Below are positions 33,354 to 41,764 of a stretch of DNA of 64,000 bases, piece after piece (position 1 is the first letter of the stretch; each line of letters starts with the position of its first letter). The notes beneath the pieces were generated by a model. The model saw only the letters and a program-made list of their open reading frames with translations. It was not told where the DNA came from and made no database searches. A program made the translations under genes and the position numbers. Origin of the DNA: UBA1546 sp049302185 (GTDB lineage Bacteria; Nitrospirota; Thermodesulfovibrionia; Thermodesulfovibrionales; UBA1546); assembly GCA_049302185.1 (NCBI GenBank), contig JBAQLV010000012.1, positions 45,671-109,670 on the forward strand, in the 5' to 3' direction.

Positions 33354-35923
33354 CAACCCGAGGCGACCGAAAAACTTTTAAGAACGAAGACCTTATCCTT
33401 AAGGTTACAACAAATGTTAATCCTGCTGAGTGGGACGAATCGAGATATGAGGCATTCTTTGATGAACTCTGCGGAATGCGCGAATATCAAAAAGAAGCCA
33501 TCCGGACAACATTGCGATATTTTCTCGGCGGCAAATATGCCAACCTTCGTGAACTGGCAAGAGAGAACTTTGAAAGCAATGATGAGATTCAACAGCGATA
33601 TGGCTCATGGACAAGTATGGAACGGCACCTGCAATTGCCAGATCAACTATCCTGCTCAATAGACCTTGCTACCGGAACAGGCAAAAGCTATGTGCTTTAT
33701 GGACTTGCTGCGATATTGCTTGCGGAAGATGTGGTAGATAGTGTCCTTGTTCTTTGTCCATCAAACACGATAGAGGCGGGATTGCTGGAAAAATTCCGCG
33801 AGCTTGCCAGTGATTCCGATCTGCGGGATCTTTTACCAAAGGATGCACGAATTCAAACACCCGAAATAATAAACGCCTCTGAAACTATTGTTGACGGTTC
33901 GATATGTGTGGAGAATTATCACGCTATTCTTGAGCATGTAAAGTCATCAATCCGTGACAGTCTCAAAGGACGCGGTGAACGTGTTGCTGTATTCAGCGAC
34001 GAAGCCCATCATGTTTCAAATGAGACGGACTCAAAAGCAAAGAAGTGGAAAGAATTTCTGCTCAATCCTGAATATGGGTTTCGAATCATGGTTGGCGTAT
34101 CCGGCACATGTTATGTTGGTGATGATTATTTTGCTGATGTAATCAGCCGGTATTCATTACGACAAGCTATTGAAGAGCGCTTTGTTAAAAAAATTGAATA
34201 CGTTGCCGAAATGCCTGAAACTGATGAAGCTCCAGAAAAATGGCAGCTTATCTATAACCGGCATAAGGATTGGAAAAAGAAATTAAAGAAGCATGGCATT
34301 AAACCCCTTTCTATCATAGTGACAAAGGGAATCTCTGACTGTAAGCGTGTAGCCGAGGAACTGCAAGGATTTCTGCAAGAGTGGGAAGGGCTTTCACCTG
34401 AAGATGCAGAGAATAAAGTATTAGTCGTGACTTCTGCAAGAGAACATCAGCCGAATATCGCCAAACTAAGGATTGTTGATAACCCTGCAAGCAAGGTTGA
34501 ATGGGTTGTCTCTGTGTCCATGCTCAGCGAGGGATGGGATGTGAAGAATGTTTTTTTGATTGTTCCCCATGAAGAAAGAGCTTTTAACAGCAAACTCCTT
34601 ATAGCACAGGTGCTTGGACGCGGGCTGCGTGTACCTGATGGCTGGAAAGGTGAACAGCCGATAGTAACGGTCTTTAATCACGATGCATGGTCAGGAAGGA
34701 TACGGCAATTAGTTAATGAAATATTGGAAATAGAACGCCGATTATCTTCTACCATTATGCCTACCTCACCTTATAATTTTGATCTTCATAATCTCAACTA
34801 CGACCGTGATGTAGATATAAGTGAATTTACAAAAAAGGGGGAGTACCGTTTACTGGAAAGTGGATTTGTGGACTTACCCACACAGGTAGTGGCAGAGGAT
34901 GTTACCATTGATTTTGAACGGGCTGTTTCAGGGGAACATACCAAATTCAAAACACGTATTGAGCATAAAACTTACAGTATTGAAGAAGTTGCGGAATTAA
35001 TGTTCAGGAGGCTCCAATCCATTGATGAAGAAACAAAAGATGCTGATGACCCAAAAGACAAAACTAATTATACAAAGAAATTCCCGTTAGAGCGTTTGGA
35101 GCAGATTGTTAAAGAATCTTTAAAAATGGCAAAGATCAAATCAGGACGAATCACTGAGGCTAACCGGCAAAAATTCCTACAGGCGCTTGGCACATTAAAA
35201 CGAAAGAAATCAAAGAAAGTGGTTTATAAACTTAATCCAAAAGCTCTTATCCCTTTAAATACAAGAGAGCGACACGCTGAAAGTTGCAGTGCGGCAGAAT
35301 TGAGAGGAGGGGATAAGAAGACCATTTTCTTTGGGCCAGACTGTGAAGGTTCTATCCCTGATGAGCAGCTCGAATTTTTCAAAGAAATATTAGATCCGGA
35401 CGGTGACTTTAGGGGAGGACGCGAGCCTATAGTAAATTCACATGATTTTAAAACACCGCTGAACATGGCAATTGCGGACGCAAAACCTGAGCGAAAGTTT
35501 GTCCGCATGCTTTGTGAAAGAGAGAATGCGCAAGTAATAGACGCTTGGATTAAGAATACGCCTCAGAGGTTTTATAAAATAGATTACGCATGGAAGAAAG
35601 GAAATACTCCGAAACGAGGAGAATTTAGCCCTGACTTCTTTATTAAGAAAGGTAACATGATTTTTGTTGTAGAAATCAAAGGTGATGAAGAAATATCGGA
35701 CCCTTCTCCTGAGAATATTAAGAAAAACGAATATACGCTTGCACATTTTAAGCGTCTCAAAGAATGGCTGGAAAAGGAAAGCATACCAGTTCGTTATCAA
35801 TTCAATTTCTTAACATCTAAAGACTACAACAGGTTTTTCCAGCAAATGCGGAATAACCAGCTTTGGGGTTTTCGTTCGGAACTCGATGTAGTTCTCAGCA
35901 ATTCTATTGCTAATAGTAAATAA
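33350..35923 (+). CDS. Type III restriction endonuclease subunit (Res)
   Basis: An 857-aa SF2 helicase-nuclease. Walker A ATGTGKS is at about 107-113, SDEAHH at about 216-221 and motif VI QVLGRGLRVPDGW near 420. The C-terminus carries a PD-(D/E)XK nuclease: SPDFFIKK...FVVEIKGDE around 760-780. Codons use more A/T at third positions than the flanking lpx genes, consistent with transfer. With Mod it cleaves DNA between two head-to-head sites. Confidence 0.92.
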   Translation: MTTRGDRKTFKNEDLILKVTTNVNPAEWDESRYEAFFDELCGMREYQKEAIRTTLRYFLGGKYANLRELARENFESNDEIQQRYGSWTSMERHLQLPDQLSCSIDLATGTGKSYVLYGLAAILLAEDVVDSVLVLCPSNTIEAGLLEKFRELASDSDLRDLLPKDARIQTPEIINASETIVDGSICVENYHAILEHVKSSIRDSLKGRGERVAVFSDEAHHVSNETDSKAKKWKEFLLNPEYGFRIMVGVSGTCYVGDDYFADVISRYSLRQAIEERFVKKIEYVAEMPETDEAPEKWQLIYNRHKDWKKKLKKHGIKPLSIIVTKGISDCKRVAEELQGFLQEWEGLSPEDAENKVLVVTSAREHQPNIAKLRIVDNPASKVEWVVSVSMLSEGWDVKNVFLIVPHEERAFNSKLLIAQVLGRGLRVPDGWKGEQPIVTVFNHDAWSGRIRQLVNEILEIERRLSSTIMPTSPYNFDLHNLNYDRDVDISEFTKKGEYRLLESGFVDLPTQVVAEDVTIDFERAVSGEHTKFKTRIEHKTYSIEEVAELMFRRLQSIDEETKDADDPKDKTNYTKKFPLERLEQIVKESLKMAKIKSGRITEANRQKFLQALGTLKRKKSKKVVYKLNPKALIPLNTRERHAESCSAAELRGGDKKTIFFGPDCEGSIPDEQLEFFKEILDPDGDFRGGREPIVNSHDFKTPLNMAIADAKPERKFVRMLCERENAQVIDAWIKNTPQRFYKIDYAWKKGNTPKRGEFSPDFFIKKGNMIFVVEIKGDEEISDPSPENIKKNEYTLAHFKRLKEWLEKESIPVRYQFNFLTSKDYNRFFQQMRNNQLWGFRSELDVVLSNSIANSK

Positions 35924-35925
35924 GA

Positions 35926-36008
35926 GGATTGATTGGGGAGGGCTGGACTTCATCATCAACTACGACATCAACCACCTCATGGGGCGGGGCAGAGGGGAGA
36001 AAGGAGAT
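35926..36008 (+). pseudogene. Possible remnant of a DEAD-box/SF2 helicase
   Basis: The frame reads RIDWGGLDFIINYDINHL followed by GRGRG, similar to motif V-VI of RhlE-like helicases (RGLDI...VVNYDLP...RIGRTGR). It is G/C-richer than res. It is too short to be functional and could be chance, but it marks the right edge of the island. Confidence 0.3.
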
Positions 36009-36014
36009 AGGATC

Positions 36015-37118
36015 ATGACACTTTTTGAATTCATATACTATCTCGGCTATTCAGCCAAAAAGCATTATTCCCTGAGGCGTCAAAAACGCCTTCCGCATAA
36101 GGTCATCAGCATAGGCAATATTACTGCCGGAGGCACAGGAAAGACGCCTGCTGTAATTGCAATTGCAGAAGAGGCGAAGAAAAGAGGTTTCTGTCCGGTA
36201 ATACTTACAAGGGGATACAAAGGAAAGGCGAAAGGGCCGTGTTTTGTTCAGGATACAGGATTCAGGATTCAGGATGTAACCCCCCTCAGTCCCCCCTTAA
36301 TAAGGGGAGAAGTAAAGGGGGGTATCATGCATCGTTCACCGTGCATCATGAATCATGCATCGTTCATTCTGTTTGGTGATGAGCCACTGTTAATGTCCGA
36401 GATATTAAAGAACGTCCCTATTGTGAAATGCGCTGACAGATATGCAGGCGGAATGTTTGCTATTCAGACTCTTAACTCTCAACTCTTAACTCTCAACTCT
36501 CAACTTCTCTTTATCCTTGACGATGGATTCCAGCACTGGCAGCTTTTCAGGGATAAGAATATTCTGTTAATAGACGCTGAGAATCCTTTTGACAACAGAC
36601 GGCTTTTGCCTGTCGGTTTGCTCAGAGAGCCTCTTAAGGAAATAGAAAGGGCAGATATTATAGTGCTGACAAAAACAGGCAATATTCGGCAGGCAATGAT
36701 TGAGGACATAGTTGGAGAAATAAAGAACTATAACTCAAGGGCTCCGGTATTCCTTTCTATGCATAAGCCGGCAGAGTTTGTGAAATTGTCAGGGGAGGCG
36801 ATGCCGATTGAATGGGCAAAGGATAAAAACTTTTTTGCATTCTGCGGTATAGGCAGCTCTGAGTCGTTCAGAAAGACTGTCTTGTCAGCAGGATGCAACC
36901 TTAAGGGCATTAAAAAATACAGCGACCATTATTCCTATAAAGAAGATGACATCGAATACATCATTAAAGAAGCAAAAACAGGCAATGCAGACTGGATTGT
37001 TACAACAGAAAAAGACATGGTCAGGCTCAGAGGCATGCGTTTGCCGGAAAATCTTGTTGCTCTTACAATCAGGTTTGCAATTGGGGATGAGTTTTATGAT
37101 GAGGTATTTAAATGCTGA
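36015..37118 (+). CDS. lpxK: Tetraacyldisaccharide 4'-kinase
   Basis: LpxK phosphorylates lipid A disaccharide at the 4' position. Start ATG 36015 has AAGGAG upstream. The N-terminal membrane helix and the P-loop SIGNITAGGTGKTPAV (about 32-47), then GDEPLLMSE, CADRYAGG, ILDDGFQHW and TTEKDMVRL are all present. Two extra segments are read in frame. About residues 78-118 come from a heptad hairpin with a family A palindrome in its loop. About 152-165 (LNSQLLTLNSQLL) come from a heptad array. Both flank active-site strands, so they must be tolerated as surface loops. Confidence 0.94.
   Translation: MTLFEFIYYLGYSAKKHYSLRRQKRLPHKVISIGNITAGGTGKTPAVIAIAEEAKKRGFCPVILTRGYKGKAKGPCFVQDTGFRIQDVTPLSPPLIRGEVKGGIMHRSPCIMNHASFILFGDEPLLMSEILKNVPIVKCADRYAGGMFAIQTLNSQLLTLNSQLLFILDDGFQHWQLFRDKNILLIDAENPFDNRRLLPVGLLREPLKEIERADIIVLTKTGNIRQAMIEDIVGEIKNYNSRAPVFLSMHKPAEFVKLSGEAMPIEWAKDKNFFAFCGIGSSESFRKTVLSAGCNLKGIKKYSDHYSYKEDDIEYIIKEAKTGNADWIVTTEKDMVRLRGMRLPENLVALTIRFAIGDEFYDEVFKC
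36247..36367. repeat. Nested element in lpxK: family A inside heptad arms
   Basis: TCAGGAT/ACAGGAT units (period 7) lead into a family A palindrome (36277-36324, PPLIRGEVKGG). CATGCAT/CGTTCAC/CATGAAT units (period 7) follow. The total length preserves the lpxK frame. Confidence 0.8.
36466..36510. repeat. Heptad array inside lpxK
   Basis: AACTCTC/AACTCTT units with period 7, encoding the repeated peptide TLNSQLL. Confidence 0.82.
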
Positions 37119-37138
37119 GGGTGTGAATACTTTTTCAC

Positions 37139-37168
37139 TTGACAACAATTAAGAACTTAAGTTATGTT
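37139..37168 (+). promoter_or_regulatory. Promoter upstream of nuoA
   Basis: TTGACA (37139-37144), 18-bp spacer, TATGTT (37163-37168). Transcription would start about 25 nt before the nuoA ATG. Confidence 0.5.
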
Positions 37169-37199
37169 ATCGAGATTTTAAATTGGGAATAGAATTTTT

Positions 37200-37571
37200 A
37201 TGCCTGGAACTTATTTGCCTTCGGATTATTTGCCTGTTCTTATATTTTTGATGGCCGCAACGGCCTTCGGAATGGGCGCTTTATTAATCGGTACAATCTT
37301 CAGATTAAAGAAGCCATATTATGAAAAGCTTATGCCGTATGAATCCGGTATCACTCCAACAGGAGAACCGCGTACCAGATTTGCCATCAGATTTTATATT
37401 ATCGCCATGCTCTTTGTTATCTTTGACGTTGAGGCTGTTTTCCTTTATCCCTGGGCTGTGGTATTCGACAAAATCGGGATTTACGCCTTTATAGAAATGG
37501 TTATATTTATTGTGATACTTTTAATCGGTTATATTTATGCCTGGAAAAAAGAGGCATTTCAGTGGGATTAA
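37200..37571 (+). CDS. nuoA: Complex I subunit A
   Basis: A 123-aa membrane subunit at the junction of the arms: three helices, with the conserved loop PYESGITPTGEPRTRFAIRFYI and the FDVEAVFLYPWAV motif that carries the functional acidic residues. First gene of nuoABCDHIJKLMN. The ribosome binding site is weak. Confidence 0.96.
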   Translation: MPGTYLPSDYLPVLIFLMAATAFGMGALLIGTIFRLKKPYYEKLMPYESGITPTGEPRTRFAIRFYIIAMLFVIFDVEAVFLYPWAVVFDKIGIYAFIEMVIFIVILLIGYIYAWKKEAFQWD

Positions 37572-37602
37572 TCAGGATTAATAAGATAGTTAGAGGTAAG
37601 AG

Positions 37603-38124
37603 ATGTTAATAGACACATCAGCAACTGGGCTTGTTACGTTAGATGACGGGACTAAGATTTTACCCCCGAATTTGATCATCACCTCTCTCGATAAAGTTGT
37701 CAACTGGGGAAGGTTATCCTCAATCTGGCCCACAACCTTCGGACTTGCATGCTGTGCAATCGAGATGATGGCAGCAGGCGCAGCTCATTATGACCTTGAC
37801 AGGTTCGGAATCATTTTCAGAGGTTCACCGAGACAGGCGGACTGCATGATCGTTGCAGGTACTGTTACAAAGAAGATGGTACCGGTCGTCAGAAGAGTCT
37901 ATGACCAGATTCCGGAACCAAGGTATGTCATCGCAATGGGAAGCTGTGCGTGCACAGGCGGTGTCTTCAGGACATACAGCACAGTTCAGGGATGTGATAC
38001 ATTCCTGCCTGTTGACGTATATGTCCCCGGATGTCCTCCAAGGCCTGAGACATTACTTGAGGGCTTGATGCTGCTACAGGAAAAGATAAGAAAAGAACAC
38101 GCGAGGTGGAGTCCATGGCGGTAA
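37603..38124 (+). CDS. nuoB: Complex I subunit B (cluster N2)
   Basis: A 173-aa subunit binding the terminal [4Fe-4S] cluster N2, which hands electrons to quinone. The four ligands are visible: Cys50-Cys51 (GLACCAIEMM), Cys115 (MGSCAC) and Cys144 (VPGCPPRPE). GAGG precedes the ATG. Overlaps nuoC by 10 nt. Confidence 0.97.
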   Translation: MLIDTSATGLVTLDDGTKILPPNLIITSLDKVVNWGRLSSIWPTTFGLACCAIEMMAAGAAHYDLDRFGIIFRGSPRQADCMIVAGTVTKKMVPVVRRVYDQIPEPRYVIAMGSCACTGGVFRTYSTVQGCDTFLPVDVYVPGCPPRPETLLEGLMLLQEKIRKEHARWSPWR

Positions 38125-38696
38125 TAGAAGTAAGATTGTCGTTACCCCCTAAGGGACTGGAAGCAAAAGAGATAGCAGAAAAGATAAAGGAAAACTTTCC
38201 CGATCAGGTAATTGATGTTGCAGAGTTCAGAGACCAGGTCTCTGTTATTGCAAAGAGAGATCAGATCGTTCCACTCTTAAAATACCTGCACGATGACCCA
38301 ATTTTGAGTATGGACCATCTGCAGGACCTCACCGCTGTTGATTACAGCGGTAAAAAAGACGTCAGATTCGAGGTTGTGTATAACCTTTATTCAACAAAAT
38401 ATCGTCATCACATTCGTATCAGGGCACAGGTCCCTGAAAACGACCCGAAGATAAATTCCGTGGTTCCTATATGGGCCGGTGCAAACTGGCATGAAAGGGA
38501 ATGTTTTGATATGTTCGGTATTGAATTTACCGGGCACCCTGACCTCAGGAGAATCCTTATGCCGGAAGACTGGGAAGGATACCCGTTAAGAAAGGACTAT
38601 CCGCTGCAAGGTCCTGCACTCGAAAATGATTGGCCGGGGTTTACTGAAGTTCTCAAGAGGTCGAAAGAATTAAGAGAGTTTGAGTGGGAAGGATAA
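38115..38696 (+). CDS. nuoC: Complex I subunit C
   Basis: The 30-kDa-type peripheral subunit (193 aa). The family signature WHERECFDMFGIEFTGHPDLRRIL and DWEGYPLRKDYPL is clear. The ATG at 38115 with GAGGTG upstream is preferred to GTG 38106. NuoC and NuoD are separate proteins here. Confidence 0.96.
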   Translation: MAVIEVRLSLPPKGLEAKEIAEKIKENFPDQVIDVAEFRDQVSVIAKRDQIVPLLKYLHDDPILSMDHLQDLTAVDYSGKKDVRFEVVYNLYSTKYRHHIRIRAQVPENDPKINSVVPIWAGANWHERECFDMFGIEFTGHPDLRRILMPEDWEGYPLRKDYPLQGPALENDWPGFTEVLKRSKELREFEWEG

Positions 38697-38697
38697 G

Positions 38698-40164
38698 ATG
38701 ATTCAGAAAGAGGCAGAAAAGATATTCGAAACAAGGGAACTGAATGTTAACATGGGGCCGCAGCACCCTGCTACGCACGGTGTTCTGAGGCTCGTCCTCG
38801 ATATTGATGGTGAAACAATTGTCAAGGTTACACCGTATGTCGGATATCTCCATAGAGGGATCGAGAAACTCGGTGAAAGCCTGAGCTATTTCCAGGCCCT
38901 CCCTCTTACCGACAGAATGGATTATGTTTCTGCAATGTCAAACAATATCGGCTATTGTGTTGCAGTAGAAAAACTGTTTGGGATAGAGGCGCCTGAGAGG
39001 GCAAAGTTCATAAGAACAATTGTCGGAGAAATGTCGAGGATTTCGAACCATCTCCTCTGGCTTGCAACCCATGCCCTTGATATTGGCGCAATGACCGTAT
39101 TCCTCTACTGCTTCCGTGAAAGGGAGTGGATTCTTGATTTATTTGAGATGATATGCGGCGCAAGGCTCACCGTCACCTATCCAAGGGTGGGTGGCGTAAG
39201 AAACGATGTTCCACAGGAATTCCTCGAAAGTCTGTGGAAATTTACAGACGAATTCCCTTCAAGGATTCTGGAATATGAGACCCTGATTGACCAGAACAGG
39301 ATATGGCTCCAGAGGACTGTAGGCATCGGCGTGATTTCAGCAGAAGAAGCTGTGAGTTGGGGAATGACGGGCCCGACATTAAGGGGTTCGGGAGTTTCTT
39401 ATGACATCAGAAAACACATGCCTTATGATGCCTATGACCAGGTTGAATTTGATGTGCCGATCGGTACGGCAGGTGATACCTATGACAGATACCGCTGCAG
39501 GATGCTCGAAATGAGGCAGTCAAATAAGATAATCAGACAGTGCATAGAAAAGCTGCCGATAGGTCCTGTTATGGCTGATGCTCCCAAATTTACTCTTCAA
39601 CCTAAAGACAAAATGATGTCCATCACGCATCCCATAAAAGAAGTCGCATATTTTGTAGATGAGAAGGCGTGCAAAGGATGTGGAATGTGCATGAGGGCAT
39701 GCCCTGCAAAGGCTATTACTGGTGAAAAGAAAAAACCTCACAAGATAGACCAGGCACTCTGCTTACAATGCGCTAACTGTTTCGTGACATGTAAATTCAA
39801 GTCAATGAAAATAATACCTGGCGGCAAGGGACTCAGCGAGGAAAAGCTTGCAGAACTGGCTGCAGGTCCTATGCCGGAAGAAATCGCCAAGGCTGCAGAG
39901 CATCTTGTGGCGCAATTTGAATTCATTAAAAAAGGGCCGAAAGCACCTGAAGGAGAACTCTATGTCGCAACCGAAGTGCCGAAAGGAGAGCTCGGGTTTT
40001 ATTTTGTGAGCGACGGTTCCGGAAAACCATACAGGATGAGGCTAAGGGCTCCATCGTTTATACATGCTGGCTGTTTACCAAGACTCTGCGTCGGGCATCT
40101 GGTTGCTGACGTTATTGCAGCCATTGGTACGATTGATATCGTGCTTGGAGAGTGTGACAGATAG
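38698..40164 (+). CDS. nuoD: Complex I subunit D with inserted two-cluster ferredoxin domain
   Basis: NuoD forms the quinone site with NuoB (GPQHPATHGV near the N-terminus; C-terminal VSDGSGKPYRMRLRAPSFIH and GTIDIVLGECDR). ATG 38698 follows GGAAGG; an upstream TTG is less likely. At 488 aa it is about 80 longer than usual. The extra part, about residues 307-385, sits between GPVMAD and the HLVAQFEFIKKG helix and holds two complete ferredoxin motifs: Cys325/328/331/335 and Cys355/358/361/365, each C-x2-C-x2-C-x3-C. Normal NuoD has no cluster. The insert could accept electrons from ferredoxin or extend the Fe-S wire near NuoI (inference). Confidence 0.96.
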   Translation: MIQKEAEKIFETRELNVNMGPQHPATHGVLRLVLDIDGETIVKVTPYVGYLHRGIEKLGESLSYFQALPLTDRMDYVSAMSNNIGYCVAVEKLFGIEAPERAKFIRTIVGEMSRISNHLLWLATHALDIGAMTVFLYCFREREWILDLFEMICGARLTVTYPRVGGVRNDVPQEFLESLWKFTDEFPSRILEYETLIDQNRIWLQRTVGIGVISAEEAVSWGMTGPTLRGSGVSYDIRKHMPYDAYDQVEFDVPIGTAGDTYDRYRCRMLEMRQSNKIIRQCIEKLPIGPVMADAPKFTLQPKDKMMSITHPIKEVAYFVDEKACKGCGMCMRACPAKAITGEKKKPHKIDQALCLQCANCFVTCKFKSMKIIPGGKGLSEEKLAELAAGPMPEEIAKAAEHLVAQFEFIKKGPKAPEGELYVATEVPKGELGFYFVSDGSGKPYRMRLRAPSFIHAGCLPRLCVGHLVADVIAAIGTIDIVLGECDR

Positions 40165-40166
40165 GT

Positions 40167-41213
40167 ATGAATATTAATAACATAATATCACCTGAACAAC
40201 TCGATGCGTTGATCAAGTTTGGAATCAATGTATTAATCATCATCATTAAGATTGCGGTCGTTCTCGGGATCGGATTACTTCATGTCGCATATGCGACATA
40301 TTTCGAACGCAAGGTTATCGGCCACATGCAGGTAAGGCTCGGACCAATGAGGGTTGGTTTCCATGGATTGCTTCAGCCCTTTGCCGACGGTTTAAAATTA
40401 TTCTTCAAAGAAGATATTATCCCTGCTCAGGCAGATAAAGCGCTATTTTACCTTGCCCCTGTCATCTTTATGGTATCTGCCATGGTCAACCTCTCCGTCA
40501 TACCCTTCTCGCAAAATTTTGTCATTGCAAATATCAATATTGGACTTTTATTTGTCCTTGCCATGGCAGGCATTGGTGTTTATGGAATATTCATATCAGG
40601 GTGGGCATCAAACTCAAAATATGCATTCATCGGAGGTCTCAGGTCAGCTGCACAGGTAATCAGTTATGAAATAGCAATGGGACTGAGCCTTGTCGGTGTC
40701 ATGATCATGGCAGGTTCTCTGAACCTCACAGATATTGTTCGTGCACAGGAAGAATCTGTCTTCGGCATGTACGCAATACCCCAGTTTGTAGCTTTTGTTG
40801 TATTTACCATTGCAGCGATAGCCGAGGTGAACAGGACCCCCTTTGACATGCCTGAGGCAGAGAGCGAACTTGTTGCCGGGTATTTTACCGAGTACAGCGG
40901 ATTCAGGTTTGCGCTCTTCTTCCTCGGTGAATATATAGCAATGTTCATTATGGCATCATTGGCAACAGTCTGTTTCCTCGGTGGTTGGACATTACCATGG
41001 TATATAACGAAAGTCTTACCATTCCTAAATTATGTACCAGGAATTGTATGGTTTCTCTTAAAGGTCTATGCATTTATATTCTTCTATTACTGGATCAGGG
41101 CAACGGTACCGAGGTATAGGTATGACCAGCTTATGGCTATCGGCTGGAAGATACTCATACCGATAGCACTGGCAAATATATTGCTAACAGGTTTGGTGAA
41201 AATCTTACTATGA
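40167..41213 (+). CDS. nuoH: Complex I subunit H
   Basis: A 348-aa membrane subunit that closes the quinone cavity: ERKVIGHMQVRLGPMRVG, DGLKLFFKEDIIPAQADK, EVNRTPFDMPEAESELVAGY and the YDQLMAIGWK C-terminal motif. It directly follows nuoD, so nuoEFG are absent from the usual position. Confidence 0.97.
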   Translation: MNINNIISPEQLDALIKFGINVLIIIIKIAVVLGIGLLHVAYATYFERKVIGHMQVRLGPMRVGFHGLLQPFADGLKLFFKEDIIPAQADKALFYLAPVIFMVSAMVNLSVIPFSQNFVIANINIGLLFVLAMAGIGVYGIFISGWASNSKYAFIGGLRSAAQVISYEIAMGLSLVGVMIMAGSLNLTDIVRAQEESVFGMYAIPQFVAFVVFTIAAIAEVNRTPFDMPEAESELVAGYFTEYSGFRFALFFLGEYIAMFIMASLATVCFLGGWTLPWYITKVLPFLNYVPGIVWFLLKVYAFIFFYYWIRATVPRYRYDQLMAIGWKILIPIALANILLTGLVKILL

Positions 41214-41233
41214 TAGCAAAGGGAGTATAATAA

Positions 41234-41764
41234 GTGACTGTAAGGGACATAGTAAAAAGGTTTACCTTTATAGAGATACTCCAGGGAATGGCGCTGACCT
41301 TGAGGAGGATGTTCTCACATGCAGTTACCATTCAGTATCCCAAGGAAAGACGTCCAATAGCACCCGGCTTCAGGGGCCAGCATGCCCTTGCGAAGAATCA
41401 TGCAGGGCAGGCAAAATGCGTAGGCTGCGGACTTTGTGCTACAATCTGCCCGTCACAGTGCATTCATATTTCAAGAGCGAAAGGACAGGTAGATAAATAC
41501 GAGATTGATATTTTGAGATGTATTTACTGCGGCTTTTGTGTTGAAGCGTGCCCCTATGGTGCAATTGTTTTAACAGAGAACTATGAATATTCTGGTTATA
41601 AGAAAGAAAATATATATATGAAAAAAGACAAGCTCTTATCGAATTGGGATAAATATATGCCCGGCAAAAAAGGAGAAGAGTATTTTCAGAAATTCTGGAG
41701 GCCGATGTCTGATGATTTCGGAACGCCTCCTGGACAGGCAGTCTGGAGAGGGAAAAAGCAATGA
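41234..41764 (+). CDS. nuoI: Complex I subunit I (two [4Fe-4S] clusters)
   Basis: A 176-aa 8Fe ferredoxin subunit: CVGCGLCATICP and CIYCGFCVEACP bind clusters N6a and N6b. The start is GTG at 41234. It overlaps nuoJ by 4 nt (ATGA). In an EFG-less complex this is the usual electron entry subunit. Confidence 0.96.
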   Translation: MTVRDIVKRFTFIEILQGMALTLRRMFSHAVTIQYPKERRPIAPGFRGQHALAKNHAGQAKCVGCGLCATICPSQCIHISRAKGQVDKYEIDILRCIYCGFCVEACPYGAIVLTENYEYSGYKKENIYMKKDKLLSNWDKYMPGKKGEEYFQKFWRPMSDDFGTPPGQAVWRGKKQ

